A model generated the notes under the pieces. The model saw only the letters and a list, made by a program, of their open reading frames with translations, had not been told where the DNA came from and made no database searches. A stretch of 64,000 nt of DNA from Bacillota bacterium (GTDB lineage Bacteria > Bacillota > Clostridia > Lachnospirales > Lachnospiraceae), in assembly GCA_023423335.1 (NCBI GenBank), contig JAFAFU010000064.1, positions 1 through 64,000 on the forward strand. The letters run 5' to 3'. Made by a program: the position numbers and the translations under genes. Below are positions 60,145 to 64,000 of the stretch, piece after piece. The number at the start of each line of letters is the position of its first letter. Positions within the stretch are counted from its first letter, which is position 1.

Positions 60145-61047
60145 ATGAACGCAAAATTTATTACGCCGGTCGTAACGGCTTTTGATAAGGACTTGAACCT
60201 GGATCTGCGTGCGAACAGGAATATCTGGGATTTTGTTATCCGGGGTGGTGTGGATGGAATTTTGATCCTGGGAAGCACCGGCGAATTCTTTGCCATGCCG
60301 ATGGAGCAGAAGAAGGAATTTATTGCGAAGGCTTCGGAGCATATCCGGGGCAGGGTTCCCCTGATTGTCGGAACCGGAAGCACCAGGCTGGAGGATACGA
60401 TTGAACTGTCAAGCTATGCTGCGGCCCATGGGGCGGATGGAGTTATCATTGTGCCGCCCTATTATTTCTCCCTGCCGGATGCCGGCATAGAGGACTATTT
60501 TGACTGTGTGGCCCAGGCGGTTGATACCAGCATCTACCTGTATAACTTTCCGGAACGGGTGGGCTATGATGTCCGGCCGGAGGTTATGCTTCGTATCGCC
60601 AGGAAGAACCGGAATGTTATCGGCTGTAAGGACACGGTTACGGATTTTGCCCATACCAGGGAGCTGATCAAGCAAATCCTGCCGGAGGCGCCGTATTTTG
60701 AAGTACTTTCCGGTTATGATGATTATTTTGGGCATAATGTTTTAAGCGGAGGCAGCGGAGCCATCGGCGGTTTATCCAATGTGGCGCCTGAGGTAAGTAC
60801 AGGGTGGGTGAAAGCATTTCGTGAAAATAATCCGGAGGGAATGGCGTATTATCAGAAGCAGATGGATATTCTGGCGGGACTCTTCCAATTCGGAGTTCCC
60901 TTCGTTCCTCTGATTAAGAAGGCTATGATCTTACGGGGAATTGAGATGGAGGAATATTGTACTCCTCCGCTGTTTCAGGCAACGAGTGAGCAGACGGTTA
61001 AAATCAGGGATATTCTCAGTAAGCTGGGGATAGATACAGATAAATAA
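60145..61047 (+). CDS. DapA-family aldolase, probable 2-keto-3-deoxy-sugar-acid aldolase
   Basis: The start at 60145 follows AAAGGAG. The 300-residue class I aldolase has GSTGE at 43-47, Tyr133 in YNFPERVG and the Schiff-base Lys162 in VIGCKDT. The family includes dihydrodipicolinate synthase, N-acetylneuraminate lyase and KDG/KDX aldolases. Because the preceding gene is a sugar-acid-type dehydratase, cleavage of a 2-keto-3-deoxy acid to pyruvate and an aldehyde is the favoured role. Confidence 0.85.
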   Translation: MNAKFITPVVTAFDKDLNLDLRANRNIWDFVIRGGVDGILILGSTGEFFAMPMEQKKEFIAKASEHIRGRVPLIVGTGSTRLEDTIELSSYAAAHGADGVIIVPPYYFSLPDAGIEDYFDCVAQAVDTSIYLYNFPERVGYDVRPEVMLRIARKNRNVIGCKDTVTDFAHTRELIKQILPEAPYFEVLSGYDDYFGHNVLSGGSGAIGGLSNVAPEVSTGWVKAFRENNPEGMAYYQKQMDILAGLFQFGVPFVPLIKKAMILRGIEMEEYCTPPLFQATSEQTVKIRDILSKLGIDTDK

Positions 61048-61070
61048 GATTGAGTTGGAGGTGGACTGCT

Positions 61071-61805
61071 ATGGAGGACAGCCATGTGATTCTTGACCGG
61101 GTTTCTTTCTCCTATGGGAAGCAGGATATCCTGTGTGAGGTCCGGCTAACGCTTACGCGGGGCACTTCTTATGCCTTGATCGGGAAGTCCGGTGCAGGGA
61201 AGAGCACATTGCTAAATCTGATCGCAGGCTTCCTAAAGCCCGATACGGGCAGCGTTATCGTGGATGGGAAACGGCTTCAGGGACCGCGGAGAAAGACAGC
61301 CTTTCTTTTCCAGGAATTAGGCCTGTTTCCCTGGCAGACCGTAGCGGAGGCGGTTGCCATGCCGCTGAAACTCTATGGAGCACAGCACGGAATAGAGGAT
61401 TTGGTTCAGGAGCTTTTAGGTGAGATGAAGCTGGAGCAGCATGGGGAGAAATATCCGGGGGAACTGAGCGGCGGTGAACGGCAGCGGGCCGCCCTGGCGA
61501 GGACTTTGATTGGGGAGCCGGAGCTATTGCTGATGGACGAGCCCACTTCTTCCCTGGATGCGATGACGAAGGAAGAACTGCAGCAGCTTATTCTCAGGGA
61601 ACGAAAGAAGCGGAAAGCAACTCTCCTGTTCGTTACCCATGATATTGAGGAAGCCGTACTGCTGGGGCAGAGGATCCTTATACTGAATGGGGACGGGAAG
61701 ATAACAGAGCTTATGAATCCTTATTATGACGCGCCAAATGCAAGAGAACAAATCGGGTTTTATGATGAATGCATTAAGATAAGAAAACTGTTGAATTCGG
61801 AGTAA
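61071..61805 (+). CDS. NitT/TauT-type ABC transporter ATPase
   Basis: The start at 61071 follows TTGGAGGTGG. The 244-residue ATPase has Walker A GKSGAGKST, a Q-loop in LFQELGLFPWQTV (SsuB/TauB type), signature LSGGERQR, Walker B LLLMDEPTSSLD and the switch His in VTHDIEEA. It is 23 bases after the aldolase gene and pairs with the permease encoded next. Confidence 0.92.
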   Translation: MEDSHVILDRVSFSYGKQDILCEVRLTLTRGTSYALIGKSGAGKSTLLNLIAGFLKPDTGSVIVDGKRLQGPRRKTAFLFQELGLFPWQTVAEAVAMPLKLYGAQHGIEDLVQELLGEMKLEQHGEKYPGELSGGERQRAALARTLIGEPELLLMDEPTSSLDAMTKEELQQLILRERKKRKATLLFVTHDIEEAVLLGQRILILNGDGKITELMNPYYDAPNAREQIGFYDECIKIRKLLNSE

Positions 61806-61809
61806 TGGA

Positions 61810-62571
61810 ATGAAGATTGTGAAGAGGTTATATCGGAGTCAAATCCTTGGGTTTTTAAGCTTCCTCCTTATATGGGAGCTTCTGCATTTGCTGCTGCAAA
61901 CCCATACGGTACCGTCACCGGCGGATACCATCAGCTATGTGCTGAAAGTGCCGGATAAGCTGTTTAAGCATAGTGTGGCAAGTATCCTGAGAGTGGGAAC
62001 AGCCATCGGCATTTCTTTGCTGCTGGGGGTACCGGCAGGGATTGTGCTGGGAGTAAATCAAGCCTGTAAAAGACTGCTCTCTCCGCTGCTTTACTTTATC
62101 TATCCGATTCCGAAGGTTGCATTCTTGCCGGTCTTTATGCTGCTGTTCGGCCTTGGCAACACTTCAAAAATCATCCTGGTTATCTGGATTATCATCTTTC
62201 AGATCATGCTGTCCGTCCGGGATGGGGTAGAGCAGATTTCCCCTTTGTATTTTAAGGTCATGGACAGCTTTTGCGTGTCCCGGGTTCAGAAATACCGGTA
62301 TCTGATCCTTCCTGCAATTCTGCCTCAGATCTTTTCCGGACTCAGGGTCAGCATCGGAATCTCATTGGCATCCCTGTTTTTTGCCGAAAATTATGCTACC
62401 ACCTATGGGATCGGATATTATATTCTAAGTGCCTGGACGAAAATGAACTATGTGGAGATGTTCAGCGGAATCCTTGCCCTGGGCCTTGTCGGCATCCTGC
62501 TGTTCAAGCTGTTGGATCGTCTGGAGACCGCTCTCACACCCTGGATAAAGAAAAATCATAACGGTCAATAA
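61810..62571 (+). CDS. NitT/TauT-type ABC transporter permease
   Basis: This 253-residue protein has six membrane segments, with the start four bases after the ATPase stop. The transport loop is around FKVMDSFCVSRVQKYRYLILP, with GLRVSIGIS following. It resembles SsuC/TauC. The binding protein is not in this operon; the nearest candidate is the convergent gene at 62674-63657. Confidence 0.9.
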   Translation: MKIVKRLYRSQILGFLSFLLIWELLHLLLQTHTVPSPADTISYVLKVPDKLFKHSVASILRVGTAIGISLLLGVPAGIVLGVNQACKRLLSPLLYFIYPIPKVAFLPVFMLLFGLGNTSKIILVIWIIIFQIMLSVRDGVEQISPLYFKVMDSFCVSRVQKYRYLILPAILPQIFSGLRVSIGISLASLFFAENYATTYGIGYYILSAWTKMNYVEMFSGILALGLVGILLFKLLDRLETALTPWIKKNHNGQ

Positions 62572-62589
62572 CAGATAACTATAAAAAAT

Positions 62590-62663
62590 GACCCTCCTTA
62601 CGGATTTATCCTGAGTAGATTACAGCGAAGCTGTAACCCTGCCGACAATCCGTTCGGAGGGTC
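62590..62663 (-). terminator. Long hairpin terminator between convergent ABC genes
   Basis: Arms GACCCTCC/GGAGGGTC and ACGGATT/AATCCGT enclose an inner TTACAGC-GAA-GCTGTAA hairpin. The T run (ATTTTTTAT) lies on the minus strand, so it ends the binding-protein transcript; the plus side has no T run. Confidence 0.75.
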
Positions 62664-62673
62664 TAAAAATACT

Positions 62674-63657
62674 TTATTTGGCGAATGAGAAATCAGTCAG
62701 TTCTTCATAGGTGTAGAGCTTGCTGATCTGTCCTTTGTCCTTCGTCCAGGCAATGATGCGGTCGAACTGCTCCTGGTCAATAATTCCGGCATATTGAAAG
62801 TTCTCCGCCATATCCGTAAGATATGCACGGATTGCATCCGGAAACTGATACTCGGCAAGAATTGACGAATATTTTGTCACATCCGTTTCGTTCATGTAAT
62901 CAATGGCATTATTATAGGCCTGATAGAAGGCCTTGATATCTCCCGGGCGGTCTGAGCACATGGCTTCCGTAAACATGAGGGTGCCGCCCTTAATTCCGGC
63001 CTCTTTGGAGCTTCCCAGCAGATGAGCGCCCTGCTGTACCAGCATACCTGCCTGCGGCTCCGTATAAACCACGCCATCGATCTGATCTGACATCAGCGCT
63101 TCCGATCTGCCGGAGAAGGAAGGAATTTCAACGATTTCATAATCAAAACCATACTCGGCTGCAAATTCATCCATGATATATTCCAGAATAAAGTTTGGCA
63201 CCAGGGAGATTTTCTTGCCGCCAAGTTCCTCCATCCGGGTTATACCGGAATTAGGAGAGGAGAGAATCTTAAAGTCCTCACTGATGTCGGAGGTAATCCT
63301 CATGGGAATTTTATTTTCCACAAAGGTGGCACCGGTCATGACATCTCCGATAACGGCATCCAGTTCCCCCGCCTGTACCGCTACGTTCCGGTCATTCGGA
63401 GAGGAGAACATTTTCAGGGATACCTTTACACCGGCATCCTCAAAGAACCCTTTTTCCTCCGCCAGAATAATGGGAATGGCGGATTCGGCAGGCAATAATC
63501 CGATCGTAAATTCCTTACCTGAGGGGGAAGGGGACAAAGCTTCGGTTCCGGGTCCCTTTGTCGGTTCCGGGGCGGTTTTGTTGTCTGCGGCTTTCGAGCA
63601 TGAAGCCAGTAATAAAGCGGCGGACAGCAGAATAATATAAGCAATTGGTTTTTTCAT
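62674..63657 (-). CDS. NitT/TauT-type ABC transporter substrate-binding lipoprotein
   Basis: The start at 63657 follows AGGAG by eight bases; a GTG three codons upstream touches that site. The 327-residue lipoprotein (lipobox LASC) has the SsuA/TauA/ThiY-like fold: FTIGLLPAESAIPIILAEEKGFFEDAGV, VAVQAGELDAVIGDVMTG and MEELGGKKISLVPNF. It is convergent with the ATPase and permease genes just beyond the terminator and most likely works with them. Its ligand is unknown. Confidence 0.88.
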   Translation of the reverse strand: MKKPIAYIILLSAALLLASCSKAADNKTAPEPTKGPGTEALSPSPSGKEFTIGLLPAESAIPIILAEEKGFFEDAGVKVSLKMFSSPNDRNVAVQAGELDAVIGDVMTGATFVENKIPMRITSDISEDFKILSSPNSGITRMEELGGKKISLVPNFILEYIMDEFAAEYGFDYEIVEIPSFSGRSEALMSDQIDGVVYTEPQAGMLVQQGAHLLGSSKEAGIKGGTLMFTEAMCSDRPGDIKAFYQAYNNAIDYMNETDVTKYSSILAEYQFPDAIRAYLTDMAENFQYAGIIDQEQFDRIIAWTKDKGQISKLYTYEELTDFSFAK

Positions 63658-63745
63658 GATTTTCACTCCTGTTATTATGTTATTATAATTGACTGTCTGT
63701 AATTCTTTTAAACACCGGTAACGATATAAATAGCGGCAGCTTGCG

Positions 63746-64000
63746 TTAACCCAGTATGTTTTGGAACTCTGTAAACTCCATGAAGTACGGGATGGCGTTC
63801 CTGTTCAAAAGAAGCGGATCCATGGCCTTATCGTTCCGGCCGTTTTCACTGGTGAAGGCAAGGTGAAAACCCTTATTTCGCAGCAGAGCAACATTTCGGT
63901 CCGTGAAAAAGCCGAAGGGATAGGCGAATACCGTTTTCGCACGGATGATACTGTGGGCACTGCAAAGATCCAGGTCCTCCGAGAATGCCTGGTCATCTCT
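63746..64000 (-). CDS. Polysaccharide deacetylase family protein, C-terminal part
   Basis: On the minus strand a frame is open from the window edge to a TAA at 63746-63748, giving 84 C-terminal residues. VFAYPFGFF, then LLRNKGFHLAFTSENG, is the typical end of a NodB-type deacetylase domain, and a stretch with PLLLNRNAIP follows. The start lies beyond the window. Confidence 0.7.
   Translation of the reverse strand, partial: RDDQAFSEDLDLCSAHSIIRAKTVFAYPFGFFTDRNVALLRNKGFHLAFTSENGRNDKAMDPLLLNRNAIPYFMEFTEFQNILG

Noticed and set aside
59721..60383. 220-residue minus-strand frame across the end of the dehydratase and start of the aldolase
   Set aside because: It spans two conserved plus-strand genes and looks like a codon-structure shadow.
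63805..63996. 63-residue minus-strand frame near the window end
   Set aside because: Another minus frame through the same bases gives a clear polysaccharide deacetylase end with a proper stop at 63746.

Overview
The window looks like a chromosomal segment of a spore-forming, mostly anaerobic Firmicute, most likely a Clostridia/Lachnospiraceae relative. This is inferred from the following: moderate GC with strong GGAGG ribosome sites; ATPase-less sugar ABC operons; a DUF4358-MBOAT-DHHW locus; a PdaA-like deacetylase and a CotA-like multicopper oxidase; and a yybP-ykoY manganese riboswitch in front of mntP. No rRNA, tRNA, CRISPR array, transposase or phage gene was seen.

Layout. 1-3.3 kb: iron-siderophore ABC importer (end of the binding protein, two permeases, ATPase). 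3.4-4.5 kb: stand-alone RsmH paralogue on the minus strand. 4.7-10.5 kb: promoter, terminated leader RNA, a 280-nt MITE-like hairpin, then a NitT/TauT-type ABC importer operon with two DszB-like proteins that lack signal peptides and keep the Cys/His/Arg triad of sulfinate desulfinases. 10.6-25.3 kb: a large two-operon sugar regulon. It has a cupin, an RbsBACC-type importer, an MFS transporter, an OYE-family flavoenzyme, an ASRT-domain protein, a RhaA-type isomerase, an aldo/keto reductase, a LyxK-type kinase, and 3- and 4-epimerases of L-pentulose-5-phosphates, and it is followed by a divergent GntR/FCD regulator. Both operon promoters carry the same ACAAGTG tandem operator. The enzymes form a complete route L-lyxose -> L-xylulose -> L-xylulose-5-P -> L-ribulose-5-P -> D-xylulose-5-P.

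25.6-32.5 kb: VOC protein, multicopper oxidase, Mn-riboswitch-controlled MntP, and a DUF990-type ABC-2 exporter. 32.6-35.8 kb: short terminated leader RNA, then BlaI/BlaR1-like genes with clear TACANNTGTA operators but a sensor domain that is not a penicillin-binding domain. 35.9-40.5 kb: amidase and an extracellular polysaccharide O-acetylation locus. 40.6-49.1 kb: heterodimeric ABC exporter, AraC regulator, MalEFG-like sugar importer. 49.2-58.1 kb: TraB protein, polysaccharide deacetylase, SGNH hydrolase plus uridine kinase, GNAT, P-loop ATPase, EAL phosphodiesterase. 58.4-64 kb: IlvD/Edd dehydratase plus DapA-family aldolase in one operon with NitT/TauT ABC genes, a convergent binding-protein gene, and the end of a polysaccharide deacetylase.

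A second layer of structure runs across the window: small palindromic modules inserted between genes on the same strand. Many of them end in ATGGAGG, so the module itself supplies the ribosome-binding site of the next gene. A hairpin opening TAGTGTGAA often sits just after the upstream stop codon or an older ribosome site. Some modules are nested or duplicated. This family, the DszB-like/ABC operon and the dedicated L-lyxose-type regulon are the three things most worth following up.
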